From an uncultured Christensenellaceae bacterium (lineage in GTDB: Bacteria; Bacillota; Clostridia; Christensenellales; Christensenellaceae): DNA of 64,000 nucleotides. The DNA lies in the NCBI GenBank assembly GCA_910588425.1, contig CAJUPM010000008.1:1-64000 (forward strand), given 5' to 3'. Both the position numbers and the translations under genes were made by a program. The first letter of the stretch is position 1. Each line of letters starts with the position of its first letter. The notes below the pieces were generated by a model, which had not been told where the DNA came from, made no database searches, and saw nothing but the letters and a program-made list of their open reading frames with translations. Of the stretch, positions 1-8,076 are shown piece after piece.

Positions 1-47
1 AGGGTACTGCACTGGCAACGGTGTGGGAGACTAGGTAGCTGCCGGTT
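1..47 (+). rRNA. rrf: 5S ribosomal RNA, 3' end only
   Basis: The first ~47 bases match the conserved 3' third of 5S rRNA (a GTGTGGGAGACTAGGTAGCT stretch closing with GCCGG). The 5' part lies outside the window. A strong terminator follows at 57-87, as expected at the end of an rRNA operon. The exact mature 3' end is uncertain by a few bases. Confidence 0.85.
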
Positions 48-56
48 TCTATTTTT

Positions 57-87
57 AGAGATTCTCGAAAGAGAGTCTCTTTTTTTT
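57..87 (+). terminator. Rho-independent terminator of the rRNA operon
   Basis: A 10-bp stem (AGAGATTCTC / GAGAGTCTCT, one G-T pair) with a GAAA tetraloop is followed by seven or more T. It directly follows the 5S rRNA end. Confidence 0.9.
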
Positions 88-216
88 GCTTCTTTACTAT
101 CGTTAGGCCGCCATTATCCTGTGCTATGCAGCATTTGCATTGACGCTGCCTCATTCCATATTTATTATAAAATTATCCATAAATGGAAAATAATGTAATA
201 AATAGGAGATAGAGAA

Positions 217-1278
217 ATGGAATGGTTCCGTCAAAAGTGGGTCTGTATCTTGTTTTTGGTTTTGTTTCCTCCTGTAGGCATGTATTTGCTCTGGAAATAC
301 CGGGAAGATTGGAAGAAGAATCTAAAAATTGGTGTAACGGTAATTAGCGCAATTTGGTGCATTGCTCTTCTCTGCTCTGGTTTTGGGCATGCAGCACCAG
401 AAGAAATTAAGCTTTTAGATAGCGAAATCAAAATTGGCATTGGTAAAACAGTAGATGTAGAAATTGAGTTGACTCCACAAAATGCAGATTTCTCTAAGCT
501 TGTCATTTGGAGCAGCAAAGAAGATGTTGTAGTTTCTTCGCTTGAGCAGAGAAATGAAGACTTATACTGCTGCAAGGTGCAGGCAAAGCAAGAAGGCGAT
601 GTGCAGCTCATGGTTTACTGTGATAAGGTGCAATCCAATACGATAACGATTCATGTGCTGGATTATGATAAATTGAAAAAGCAGGCCGCTACAGCCGAGC
701 AGGCCATTGTGCAGATTGGCGAAGTAACTCTGCAAAGCGGCGAGGCGATTCTCATCGCCCGGCAAGCCTATGATGCGCTGGGGGAAGATGCGGTGGCGCT
801 TGTAAGCAATTATGGCGACCTGCTGGCGGCAGAACAGGCGCTCCAGCAGCTTCAGGAGGAGGCCTGGCGGCAGGCAGAGGAGGCACAGAGCAGGATAGAT
901 GCCATAGGTGAGGCGGGGCTGGAGAGCGAGGATGCTATTACTGCGGCCAGAGAATATTATAATAGCCTACCAGAAGCGGTTCGCCCCTTGGTCAAGAACT
1001 ACCAGGCGCTGGAACAGGCTGAGCGGCTTTTGGAGCAAAAGAAAGAAGAAGAGGCGCAGGTGACGGAGGAGCCGGGAAAGCCAAAGCCTTCCTCCCCGGC
1101 CATTCAAGAACCGGAGCTCTCCAGGCCAAGTGATTCGGGAAAAATTGTTTACTGGGTTCCTAAGGGGAAAAAATATCATACGACCAAGGGCTGCGCGACT
1201 CTTGCGCGTTCCAAGAAAATTTACTCAGGTACTATCAGCCAGGCGGGCGGGAGAGATCTATGCAAAGTCTGCGGGTAA
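217..1278 (+). CDS. Membrane-anchored protein with Ig-like region, two helical repeats and a C-terminal Cys domain
   Basis: Function unknown. Two hydrophobic segments near residues 8-27 and 36-58 anchor the protein. Residues ~60-148 look like a bacterial Ig-like beta domain. Two related ~60-residue alpha-helical repeats follow (about 149-211 and 225-283), each with an AR.AY/YY..L....V.NY..L..AE pattern, then a Pro-rich linker. The last ~45 residues (from 309) carry a VYWVPKGKKYH start, an isolated Cys and a closing CKVCG. This resembles the small putative metal-binding tail seen at the ends of some Firmicute secreted or membrane proteins. AGGAGATAGAGAA before the ATG supports the start. The gene stands alone between the rRNA terminator and a bidirectional terminator. 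Confidence 0.8.
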   Translation: MEWFRQKWVCILFLVLFPPVGMYLLWKYREDWKKNLKIGVTVISAIWCIALLCSGFGHAAPEEIKLLDSEIKIGIGKTVDVEIELTPQNADFSKLVIWSSKEDVVVSSLEQRNEDLYCCKVQAKQEGDVQLMVYCDKVQSNTITIHVLDYDKLKKQAATAEQAIVQIGEVTLQSGEAILIARQAYDALGEDAVALVSNYGDLLAAEQALQQLQEEAWRQAEEAQSRIDAIGEAGLESEDAITAAREYYNSLPEAVRPLVKNYQALEQAERLLEQKKEEEAQVTEEPGKPKPSSPAIQEPELSRPSDSGKIVYWVPKGKKYHTTKGCATLARSKKIYSGTISQAGGRDLCKVCG

Positions 1279-1451
1279 TTGGTGGTGCTTTGCGAATATG
1301 CCAGCCTCTACAGAGGGAAGCAAATCCTATTTGCATTTGGCAGAGGGATGGAGATTCTTTGCCAAATAGAATGCCGCCTTTGCCCAACACACGGCTGTAT
1401 TCTCCGCTTGTCATCCCCATGCAAGATCAGTCGCCATTTTGTCCAATTTGA

Positions 1452-1485
1452 AAGAAAGAGCAAGCCAATCAGCTTGCTCTTTCTT
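1452..1485. terminator. Bidirectional terminator between convergent genes
   Basis: A perfect 14-bp stem (AAGAAAGAGCAAGC / GCTTGCTCTTTCTT) with a 6-base loop has A-rich and T-rich flanks, so it can serve the upstream plus-strand gene and the minus-strand GNAT gene. Confidence 0.85.
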
Positions 1486-1500
1486 GCGCTTTCTATGCCT

Positions 1501-2151
1501 CTATTTGTGGCATTCGCCGCCCTCCAGGTTCTTGGTATAGAGAAAGTGCTCTTCCTTCTTCGGACCGTTTGCGCTCTGATAGCAGACGCACTTTTCCGCG
1601 ATGCGCCGGTATCCCTTTTTCTGATAAAAACCGTAGTTGCAGGTGGTATCCGTAAAAAGATAGACATTCTGGCAGCCGTTCTGCCGCATGAAATGATAGA
1701 AACGCCGCAGCAGTGCGCTGCCAATGCCGTGCCGCTGGATGCGTGGGTCTGTGATAAACAGCACCAATTCGCCGTCGAACTCCTTCTTTGCGGAGCGCAG
1801 CAGTGCCCGGTCTGCGCGGGTTTCGGCCAGATTGTTGCGCAGAATGCGTCGGCCGCTCGGGTATGCAAAAAGTTTTGCCTTGTTCCAGAGCAGGGGCGCC
1901 AGGAAGCGCAGCTTGCCCGGCAAATAGGGCAGATACTCGCTCCTGCCCAAAATGACGCCCACGACCTCGCCCTGCCGGATGGCAAGGCAGCTGTAGTTCT
2001 GTTCAGATAGATAGTGATAGAGCTGAATTTTGCGCAGTGCACGCTCGATGGGCGCGGGATAGCTCGTTTTGCCGCCCCAGGTCTTTCGTATGAGTGTTTC
2101 CAGTTGTGCGTAGTCCGCCCGGGTAACCTGGCGGAACTTTATTTGATCCAT
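1501..2151 (-). CDS. GNAT-family N-acetyltransferase
   Basis: A 216-residue acetyl-CoA-dependent acyltransferase of unknown substrate. The GNAT core shows the acetyl-CoA loop as RIQRHGIGSALL in the second half, followed by the motif B region (NVYLFTDTTCNYGFYQKKGYRRI) that is typical of the fold. An N-terminal extension of ~60 residues carries no motif I recognise. A GAGGAGG ribosome site sits just before the ATG. The gene is divergent from a MerR-family regulator, and its promoter has the 19-bp spacer and central dyad of MerR-activated genes. I infer that the regulator controls it, perhaps for detoxification by acetylation of a compound the regulator senses. The C-terminal end is cysteine and histidine rich. 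Confidence 0.85.
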   Translation of the reverse strand: MDQIKFRQVTRADYAQLETLIRKTWGGKTSYPAPIERALRKIQLYHYLSEQNYSCLAIRQGEVVGVILGRSEYLPYLPGKLRFLAPLLWNKAKLFAYPSGRRILRNNLAETRADRALLRSAKKEFDGELVLFITDPRIQRHGIGSALLRRFYHFMRQNGCQNVYLFTDTTCNYGFYQKKGYRRIAEKCVCYQSANGPKKEEHFLYTKNLEGGECHK

Positions 2152-2173
2152 AAATCCTCCTCGTTTATTTGCC

Positions 2174-2202
2174 TTGCACTTCAGGCCGTCTAGCTTTAGA
2201 AT
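2174..2202 (+). promoter_or_regulatory. Sigma-A-like promoter of the MerR-family gene
   Basis: TTGCAC (2174-2179), a 17-bp spacer and TAGAAT (2197-2202) lie upstream of the regulator. Its -10 overlaps the -10 of the divergent GNAT promoter, and the transcription start would fall in the operator dyad, which suggests autorepression. Confidence 0.65.
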
Positions 2203-2228
2203 AGAGTATGGGGTAACCCAATAGTCAA
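2198..2228 (-). promoter_or_regulatory. MerR-type promoter of the GNAT gene (19-bp spacer)
   Basis: On the minus strand, TTGACT (2228-2223) and TATTCT (2203-2198) are separated by 19 bp rather than 17. Overlong spacers with a central dyad are the hallmark of promoters that MerR-family proteins activate by untwisting DNA. Confidence 0.75.
2204..2226. promoter_or_regulatory. Putative MerR-family operator
   Basis: A 23-bp imperfect palindrome centred on GGGTAACCC has 9 of 11 paired positions (outer arms GAGTAT.. / ..ATAGTC). It fills the 19-bp spacer of the GNAT promoter and lies just downstream of the regulator's own -10. Confidence 0.7.
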
Positions 2229-2243
2229 GGAGCGAAGAGAATT

Positions 2244-3089
2244 ATGTACGAAAATTCACAAATTTATTTTACCACGGGCGAATTCGCCCGGCTTTGCGGC
2301 GTCCGGAAAGACACGCTTTTTCACTACGACGAAGTTGGCATTTTAAAGCCGGAAATCGTGCGGGAAAACGGCTACCGCTATTATTCCATCAACCAGTTTT
2401 TCCTGTTTGATATCATCTCTGCGCTCAAAAAGGCCGGGGCAACCCTGGGCGAAATTCGGGACTATATTGCCCGCAGGAGCCCGGAAGGCTTTCTGAAACT
2501 GCTGGAGGAAAAAAGCGCCTATCTCGCCCGAGAGCAGCAGAAAATTGCCCAGGTACAGCGCTTTATCGCCAACACCCGGGAGCGCACGCAGAAGGGAATT
2601 GCCGCGGCCTGCGGCCGGGCGCGGGTGGAGCAGTGCCCGGAGGAATACTTCATCGTTGTGCGCATCGATTCGGCCGAGCAGGGCTCGACCAAGAACCACA
2701 TGCCCAAAATCCGGGATCACTTCCAGTTTTGCGATGAGCATATGGTGGGCGATGAGCTTCCCTTCGGGGCGATTATCGAGCAAAAGAACTTGGAAAAAGG
2801 CTGGTATAAGGAGAGCTGGTATTTCAGCCGGGTAGACCGGCAGTATGGGGGAGAGCGGTTTTTCCAAAAGCCGGCAGGCAGCTATGCCATCATCGAGCAC
2901 CGCGGCTCGTATGAGAGCATGGACGATTCCTATGAAGCCCTCAAAGCCTATATCGCAGAGCAGGGGCTGCGCATCTGCGGGCATGCCTATGAGCACGAGC
3001 TTTTGAGCTACTTTGCCGTGCCGGATCCCAGCGAATATGTCATCCAAATCAGCATTCAGGTGGAGCCGGCGGCGCATGGGCGCAGATAA
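2244..3089 (+). CDS. MerR-family transcriptional regulator with GyrI-like effector domain
   Basis: A 281-residue regulator. The N-terminus holds a winged helix-turn-helix (YFTTGEFARLCGV, then LFHYDEVGILKP and NGYRYYS), which matches MerR proteins of the BltR/BmrR type. A coiled-coil dimerisation helix spans about residues 75-115, and a GyrI-like effector-binding domain fills residues ~120-275. BltR/BmrR relatives sense hydrophobic cationic compounds. The operator lies in the divergent promoter region and AAGGAGCG precedes the ATG. It probably activates the divergent GNAT gene and represses itself. The ligand is unknown. Confidence 0.9.
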   Translation: MYENSQIYFTTGEFARLCGVRKDTLFHYDEVGILKPEIVRENGYRYYSINQFFLFDIISALKKAGATLGEIRDYIARRSPEGFLKLLEEKSAYLAREQQKIAQVQRFIANTRERTQKGIAAACGRARVEQCPEEYFIVVRIDSAEQGSTKNHMPKIRDHFQFCDEHMVGDELPFGAIIEQKNLEKGWYKESWYFSRVDRQYGGERFFQKPAGSYAIIEHRGSYESMDDSYEALKAYIAEQGLRICGHAYEHELLSYFAVPDPSEYVIQISIQVEPAAHGRR

Positions 3090-3165
3090 GGCGCCCGCAG
3101 ATGGGCCCAGCGGCGAAAAAAGGGTGCAGCGGCCCGTGCCCGGCGCTTCAGGCAACATTTACAGC

Positions 3166-3194
3166 TTTACAGCAATCTGAATACCAGATATAAT
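3166..3194 (+). promoter_or_regulatory. Sigma-A promoter of the tmk operon
   Basis: TTTACA (3166-3171), 17-bp spacer, TATAAT (3189-3194), about 30 bp upstream of the tmk ATG. It would drive tmk-holB-ricT. Confidence 0.75.
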
Positions 3195-3223
3195 TTTAGT
3201 GAGAGAAAAACGGTGGTATACGC

Positions 3224-3862
3224 ATGAAACGAGGATTGTTTTTGACATTGGAAGGCGTAGACGGCTGCGGCAAATCCACGCAGCTCGCCTTTTTGACCGA
3301 ATATTTGAAGCAAAAGGGGCTGGATGTGCTGCTGACCCGGGAGCCGGGGGGCTGCGCCATTCCGGAGCAGGTGCGGCAAATCCTGCTGAACCCGGAAAAC
3401 CGGGAGATGTCGGCTGAGACGGAGATGCTGCTCTATGCCGCTGCCCGCGCGCAGCATATTGCAGAGAAAATTCTGCCGGCGCTGGAGGCGGGCAGGGTTG
3501 TGCTCTGCGACCGCTATCTGGATTCCAGCATCGCCTACCAGGGCTATGGCCGGGGGCTGGGCGAGCAGAGAGTGCGGCAAATCAACTGGTATGCCCAGGA
3601 GCACTGTATGCCCGACGCGACGTTCCTCTTCCTGCTGGAAGTGGAGCGCTCCTTTGAGCGCATCCGGCAGGGGCGGCAGAGCACAGACCGCCTGGAGCAG
3701 GAAGGCCGCGGCTTTTTCGAGCGGGTGGATGATGGCTTTCATGCGCTGGCGGAGCGGGAAACGCGCATCCGCGTCATCGATGCCGCCAGGAGCGTAGAGC
3801 AGGTCTGGGCAGAACTGCGGCAGAAAGCGGACGAGGTCTTAGAGCAGTGGCAAGATATATAG
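3224..3862 (+). CDS. tmk: Thymidylate kinase
   Basis: Phosphorylates dTMP to dTDP for DNA synthesis. The 212-residue length is normal. The P-loop is GVDGCGKST near residue 11, followed by the TREPGG motif, the DRYLDSSIAYQGYGR dTMP-binding/DR motif and the lid-region Arg residues (RIRQGRQSTDRLE). It is first in an operon with holB, whose start lies inside its 3' end. The same tmk-holB order is known from B. subtilis near the replication origin. The intervening small genes yaaQ and yaaR of that species are absent here. Confidence 0.96.
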   Translation: MKRGLFLTLEGVDGCGKSTQLAFLTEYLKQKGLDVLLTREPGGCAIPEQVRQILLNPENREMSAETEMLLYAAARAQHIAEKILPALEAGRVVLCDRYLDSSIAYQGYGRGLGEQRVRQINWYAQEHCMPDATFLFLLEVERSFERIRQGRQSTDRLEQEGRGFFERVDDGFHALAERETRIRVIDAARSVEQVWAELRQKADEVLEQWQDI

Positions 3863-4815
3863 GGCAGCAGGAGCAGGCACTGCATCGGGATATCTTAGAG
3901 GGGCGCATGGCCGCGGCCTATCTCGTCACTTCGGCGGGAGAGGAAGACGCGCATCTGGCCGCCCGGGAAATCGTACAGCGGATTTTCTGCGAGAAAAAAA
4001 CGGCCTGCGGGGCCTGCCTGGCCTGCCGCAAATTCGAGGCCAGCAACCTGATAGACTATCTGGAAATCGATGCCAAAGGCGGCATCAAGATGGAGGAGGT
4101 GCGCCGCATCCCCGAGTTTTTGGCCAACCGGGCGCAGGAAGGCGGGGCAAGGTGCATTTTTCTCAAAAATGCGGATGAGCTGACCGTGCAGGAGCAGAAC
4201 TATCTGCTTAAAAGCCTGGAAGAACCGGCAGAAGGCGTGGTGTTTGTGCTCTCTGCGGCCCAGGGCGAGCGCCTGCTGCCCACGGTGCGCTCCCGGTGCA
4301 TCGAAATTCGCATCCGGCCCATTCCCAAAAAGGAGCTGGAGCGCCAGCTGGAGCAGAGCATGGGCAAAGAGCAGGCCGCGTTTGCGGCGGCGTGGTCGGG
4401 CGGCTCCTATGCTCAGGCACAGAAGATCGCCGGCGATCAGGAGCTGGCGGAAGTGCGCCAGAGCGCGGCAAAAGTCTGCATCCGCCTGGCGACCAAGAAG
4501 AACCCCTCTGTTTTCGAGATGGAGAAGGAGATCATGCGCCAGGAAGCGCGCATGGGGGAAGTTTTCTACGCCATCGCCACGCTCATGCGCGATGCCATCT
4601 ACCATCAGGCGGGCGGTTTGCCGCTGATGAACTCGGATGATCCGGGCACGGTGCAAACTCTGGCCCACAGTTTTACAAAGGCGCAACTCTACGGTATAAT
4701 GAAATTAGCATTGGAGCGCTGTGAGCGAAAGCGGCGCTATCCGCAGGTGCGCAGTAAGCTCATCATCATGGGGCTGCTGTTTGATATATTGGAGGTAAAG
4801 GCGAAAAGTGTCTGA
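3847..4815 (+). CDS. holB: DNA polymerase III delta' subunit
   Basis: Clamp-loader subunit, 322 residues. The Cys cluster C-(6)-C-(2)-C-(2)-C near residues 50-62 (CEKKTACGACLAC) is the zinc module of this family. LLKSLEEPA and the arginine-finger-type SRC motif (VRSRC) follow. The expected Walker A Lys-Thr is absent, consistent with delta' being a non-hydrolysing stator. The start overlaps the tmk end by 16 bases, indicating translational coupling, and the stop overlaps the GTG of ricT. The C-terminal third is less conserved. Confidence 0.93.
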   Translation: MARYIGQQEQALHRDILEGRMAAAYLVTSAGEEDAHLAAREIVQRIFCEKKTACGACLACRKFEASNLIDYLEIDAKGGIKMEEVRRIPEFLANRAQEGGARCIFLKNADELTVQEQNYLLKSLEEPAEGVVFVLSAAQGERLLPTVRSRCIEIRIRPIPKKELERQLEQSMGKEQAAFAAAWSGGSYAQAQKIAGDQELAEVRQSAAKVCIRLATKKNPSVFEMEKEIMRQEARMGEVFYAIATLMRDAIYHQAGGLPLMNSDDPGTVQTLAHSFTKAQLYGIMKLALERCERKRRYPQVRSKLIIMGLLFDILEVKAKSV

Positions 4816-5821
4816 CAAGGTGATAGGAGTCCGGTTCAAAAAGGCCGGCAAGATATATTATTTCAACCCGCTGAGCATCCCCTTCGAGGCGGGCGAGGGC
4901 GTCATTGTAGAGACATCCCGGGGCATCGAGTTTGGCGAGGTGGTCATCGGCGCGCGGGAGATCGAGCAAAAAGAGCTGCAAAAGCCTCTGCGGCCGGTGA
5001 TCCGCCGGGCAGATGAAGAGGACTATGCCCGCATAGAGGCAAACCAGCGCAAGGAGAAAGAGGCGTTTGCCGTCTGCGAGGAAAAAATCAAAAAGCACGG
5101 CATGGATATGAAGCTGATCAACGTCGAATATACCTTCGACAACAGCAAAATCGTCTTCTATTTCACGGCCGAGGGCAGAGTGGATTTCCGGGAGCTGGTC
5201 AAAGATCTGGCGTCTGTGTTCAAGACGCGCATTGAGCTGCGGCAGATCGGCGTGCGCGATGAGACCAAAATGCTGGGCGGCCTGGGCCCCTGCGGCCGGC
5301 CGGCGTGCTGTGCCGAATTTCTGGGGGATTTCCAGCCGGTTTCCATTAAAATGGCGAAGGAGCAGAACCTCTCGCTCTCGCCGACCAAGATCAGCGGCCT
5401 CTGCGGCAGGCTGATGTGTTGCCTGGGATACGAGCATGAGTATTATAAGGAGCTGGCGGCCATTCTGCCCCGCAACGGCAGCGAGGTGCAGACGCCGGAC
5501 GGCGCAGGTGTCGTCATGGAGTCCAACCCGCTGCGGCAGCTGGTGAAGGTGAAGATCGCGGTGGGCGATGAGTTCGATGTGCGCGAATACCCGGTCGGGG
5601 AAATTACCGTCCAGCGCCGGGGCAAGCGCCCGCCGGAAAAGCAGGATGCCTCGGAAAAGGGCAAAGAGGCCCCGAAGGCAAAAGAGCCTGCCCGGGCCGA
5701 AAAGGCGGAGGAGAAAAAGCCCGAAAAGCCGCGCCGCCAGGAGCGCTCCAGAAGGGGAGGCAGGCCGCCCCGGGGGCCCCGGCCGGAACGCCGGCAGGAG
5801 AGCCCAAAAGGAGAAATGTAG
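4808..5821 (+). CDS. ricT: PSP1-domain protein RicT (YaaT)
   Basis: In B. subtilis this protein forms an Fe-S-containing complex with RicA and RicF that affects sporulation, biofilm formation and RNase Y-dependent RNA processing. The PSP1 domain spans about residues 1-225. It ends in the Cys-rich stretch GPCGRPACCAEF and GLCGRLMCCLGYE, whose cysteines bind iron-sulfur clusters in the family. A charged, low-complexity Lys/Arg/Pro/Glu tail follows from ~residue 275, longer than usual. The start is GTG with GGAGG 12 bases upstream, inside the holB stop region. Confidence 0.93.
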   Translation: MSDKVIGVRFKKAGKIYYFNPLSIPFEAGEGVIVETSRGIEFGEVVIGAREIEQKELQKPLRPVIRRADEEDYARIEANQRKEKEAFAVCEEKIKKHGMDMKLINVEYTFDNSKIVFYFTAEGRVDFRELVKDLASVFKTRIELRQIGVRDETKMLGGLGPCGRPACCAEFLGDFQPVSIKMAKEQNLSLSPTKISGLCGRLMCCLGYEHEYYKELAAILPRNGSEVQTPDGAGVVMESNPLRQLVKVKIAVGDEFDVREYPVGEITVQRRGKRPPEKQDASEKGKEAPKAKEPARAEKAEEKKPEKPRRQERSRRGGRPPRGPRPERRQESPKGEM

Positions 5822-5838
5822 AAAATTGAAAAAAGATA

Positions 5839-5866
5839 TTGCTTTTTAGTAGAAGCATGATAAAAT
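5839..5866 (+). promoter_or_regulatory. Promoter of the ferredoxin gene
   Basis: TTGCTT (5839-5844), 16-bp spacer, TAAAAT (5861-5866) preceded by TGA (extended -10). A strong TAGGAGG ribosome site follows before the ATG at 5899. Confidence 0.65.
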
Positions 5867-5898
5867 AAAAGCGTCAATACTATAGGAGGTGCTTTCCC

Positions 5899-6069
5899 AT
5901 GGCATATAGAATTACAGACGAATGCATTAGCTGCGGCGCTTGCGCAGAGGCTTGCCCCGTTGAGGCAATCAAAGAGGGCGACGATATTTATGTGATCGAT
6001 CCAGATGTATGTATCGAATGCGGCAGCTGTGCAGCAACTTGCCCCAACGATGCAATCGTCGAGGAGTAA
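5899..6069 (+). CDS. 2[4Fe-4S] ferredoxin
   Basis: A 56-residue low-potential electron carrier. Two classic cluster motifs, CISCGACAEACP and CIECGSCAATCP, each of the C-x2-C-x2-C-x3-CP form, ligate two [4Fe-4S] clusters. TAGGAGG lies nine bases before the ATG, and the stop is TAA at 6067-6069. It has its own promoter and terminator, so it is transcribed alone. In the B. subtilis layout, yabA occupies this slot between ricT and trmN6. Confidence 0.97.
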   Translation: MAYRITDECISCGACAEACPVEAIKEGDDIYVIDPDVCIECGSCAATCPNDAIVEE

Positions 6070-6086
6070 AAAAGCTGGAAAGGCAA

Positions 6087-6116
6087 AAAAGCCCGCGCGT
6101 GAGCACGGGCTTTTCT
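6087..6116 (+). terminator. Terminator after ferredoxin
   Basis: AAAAGCCCG / CGGGCTTTT stem with a ~10-base loop (6087-6114) followed by a T-rich run. Confidence 0.8.
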
Positions 6117-6129
6117 ATTTAGGGAAAAT

Positions 6130-6840
6130 ATGGAAAAGATAGAGGATCTGGGTTTTGCAGGCCTGCGGTTTCTCCAGAGCGACGGCGTGTTCCGCTTCGG
6201 GACGGATGCCGTCCTGCTGGCCTCTTTCGCCCAGGCCAAAAAGGGCGAGACAGTGGTGGATCTGGGAACGGGAAGCGGCATTCTGCCCGTTCTGCTCGCG
6301 GGAAGATGCGCGGCCAATTTCATCGGCATTGAATTGCAGGCGGCCGCGGCAGAGCTCGCCCGGCGCAACGTTGCGCTCAATGGCCTGGAGGGGCGCGTCC
6401 GCATTCTGGAAGGAGATTTCCGGGAGATTTCCCAAAAGATTCAGCCGGTGCAGGCTGTGGTGGCAAACCCGCCCTACGATAAGCTGGGAGCCGGCGGGCA
6501 GAGCCAGCAGGAGGCCATCCGCATTGCGCGGCACGAGGTCGCTTGCAATCTGCGTGAAGTGGTGCAGAGCGCGGCGCGGCTGCTGCAGACGGGCGGGCGG
6601 TTTTATCTCATCCACCGGGCGGGCCGCCTGGCAGAAGTGATGCACGAGATGCGGCAGGCCAGGCTGGAGCCCAAGCTTTTGCGCATGGTCGCCCCGGATG
6701 CCCAGGCAGAGCCAAACTATATTCTGATCAAGGGCGTGAGGGACGCGGCCGAGGGAATGCGTGTTTTGCCGCAGCTCAATATTTTGCAGCAGGGGGCCTA
6801 TACGGCAGAGCTGCGGGCGATTTATCATATGGAGGATTAG
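6130..6840 (+). CDS. trmN6: tRNA1(Val) (adenine(37)-N6)-methyltransferase family protein
   Basis: A 236-residue class I SAM-dependent methyltransferase of the TrmN6/YabB family. The SAM-binding motif is VVDLGTGSGILPVLLAG near residues 42-58, the acidic end of beta2 is IGIELQ, and the adenine-N6 catalytic motif is NPPY (ANPPYDKL). In B. subtilis the homolog yabB sits beside yabC (rsmI), as here; rsmI begins one base after this stop. The tRNA substrate is inferred from the family, as Firmicute members are less well studied. Confidence 0.88.
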   Translation: MEKIEDLGFAGLRFLQSDGVFRFGTDAVLLASFAQAKKGETVVDLGTGSGILPVLLAGRCAANFIGIELQAAAAELARRNVALNGLEGRVRILEGDFREISQKIQPVQAVVANPPYDKLGAGGQSQQEAIRIARHEVACNLREVVQSAARLLQTGGRFYLIHRAGRLAEVMHEMRQARLEPKLLRMVAPDAQAEPNYILIKGVRDAAEGMRVLPQLNILQQGAYTAELRAIYHMED

Positions 6841-6841
6841 C

Positions 6842-7675
6842 ATGGCTGGAAAACTGTATATTGTCTCGACGCCTATCGGAAACCTGGGGGATATGACCCG
6901 GCGCGCAGCGGAGGTTTTAGAGGCGGCAGACTACATCGCGGCGGAGGATACGCGGCGCACGCTGGCGCTGTTAAACAGCCTTGGCATACGCGGCCGGCTG
7001 ATCAGCTGCCATGAGCACAGCGGCCAGGCGCGCATGGAGGAGATTCTCGCCCTGCTGGAAGGCGGAGCAGATGTGGCTCTCTGCACGGATGCCGGAACGC
7101 CCATCATCTCAGATCCCGGCGCGCCGCTGACGGCGCTGGCGGCAGAGCGGGGCATTGAAATTGTAAGCGTACCCGGGGCATGCGCGGCCATTGCCGCGCT
7201 GACGGTCTCGGCCATTCCGGCGGAGAAATTCGTGTTCGAGGGCTTCCTGCCCCGGGATAAGACGCGCCGGCAGGCCATGGAGACCGCCTGCTCGCACCCG
7301 TATACGACAATCCTCTATGAGAGCCCGCATCAGCTTGGCCGCACGCTGGGCGAGATGGCCCAAATCTGCCCGGATCGCCGTCTGGCGCTCTGCAAGGAGC
7401 TGACCAAGCTGCACGAGAGCGTGCTGCGCGGCAGCGTCCGGGAGCTGGCAGAGCATTTTGCCAGCCATCAGCCCCGGGGCGAATATGTGCTGGTGCTGGC
7501 GGGGGCGCCGGAAGAGGCAAAAAAAGAAATCCCAGACGAGGAGATCGCGCTTCTCATCCGGGATTATGCCAAAAAAGGTATGAAAAACAAAGACGCCGCC
7601 AAAACTGCCGCCCAGCAGCTGGGCATCAATAAGAACCGGGCCTATGAGATTATGGTAAAGACGCTGGGAAATTAG
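6842..7675 (+). CDS. rsmI: 16S rRNA (cytidine(1402)-2'-O)-methyltransferase
   Basis: Methylates the ribose of C1402 in the 30S decoding centre. The 277-residue tetrapyrrole-methylase fold shows the starting motif LYIVSTPIGNLGDM, then AAEDTRRT, the glycine-rich CTDAGTPIISDPG and FEGFLPR. A more upstream in-frame ATG exists inside trmN6, but the ATG at 6842 has GGAGGA directly before it and gives the conserved N-terminus. The C-terminal ~45 residues form a helix-turn-helix-like extension. The stop overlaps the stop of the convergent abrB-like gene by three bases. Confidence 0.95.
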   Translation: MAGKLYIVSTPIGNLGDMTRRAAEVLEAADYIAAEDTRRTLALLNSLGIRGRLISCHEHSGQARMEEILALLEGGADVALCTDAGTPIISDPGAPLTALAAERGIEIVSVPGACAAIAALTVSAIPAEKFVFEGFLPRDKTRRQAMETACSHPYTTILYESPHQLGRTLGEMAQICPDRRLALCKELTKLHESVLRGSVRELAEHFASHQPRGEYVLVLAGAPEEAKKEIPDEEIALLIRDYAKKGMKNKDAAKTAAQQLGINKNRAYEIMVKTLGN

Positions 7676-7914
7676 AGCTTGCCAAGCTTTTTGATGCAGT
7701 TCTTGCAGACGGTTTTGCCGTGATAGGAGACGATATCATCCATGTTGTCGCAGAAAATGCAGGAGGGCTGGTATTTTTTGAGCATGATGAACTCTCCGTC
7801 CACGAATATTTCCAGGGAATCTTTGATGTCGATATCCAGTGTGCGGCGCAGTTCAACCGGGAGAACGATTCTGCCCAGCGTATCCACTGGACGTACAATG
7901 CCTGTAGATTTCAT
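7672..7914 (-). CDS. abrB: AbrB-family regulator with C-terminal zinc-ribbon-like motif
   Basis: An 80-residue transition-state regulator. The swapped-hairpin AbrB DNA-binding domain is at the N-terminus (STGIVRPVDTLGRIVLPVEL). The C-terminal half carries CIFC and CKNC pairs that may bind zinc, unlike B. subtilis AbrB. GGAGG precedes the ATG. The locus matches B. subtilis, where abrB is divergent from metS and next to yabC, but here spmAB lies between it and metG. It probably represses stationary-phase genes in growth. It could equally be a SpoVT-type relative. Confidence 0.87.
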   Translation of the reverse strand: MKSTGIVRPVDTLGRIVLPVELRRTLDIDIKDSLEIFVDGEFIMLKKYQPSCIFCDNMDDIVSYHGKTVCKNCIKKLGKL

Positions 7915-7949
7915 AACTGACCTCCGACAAATTAGTGTTTATAGAATAA

Positions 7950-7978
7950 ATAATATCGATTTTTACAAAATTCGTCAA
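7950..7978 (-). promoter_or_regulatory. Promoter of the abrB-like gene
   Basis: On the minus strand, TTGACG (7978-7973), 17-bp spacer, TATTAT (7955-7950). The whole 7920-8010 region is AT-rich and may also hold AbrB autoregulatory sites, since AbrB binds AT-rich, curved DNA. Confidence 0.75.
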
Positions 7979-8076
7979 TATCAATCAAAAAGTGTTTTTT
8001 AAATAACACAGGAATGACGGCGCATTTTCTGTCATTTTTTCGCCGTCCGGCCCGTATATTGCAGCAGGGGGAGAAT

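Noticed and set aside
1279..2042. Long open frames on both strands over the GNAT gene at 1501-2151
   Set aside because: Only the minus-strand frame has a GNAT fold, ribosome site and promoter; the others are its shadows.
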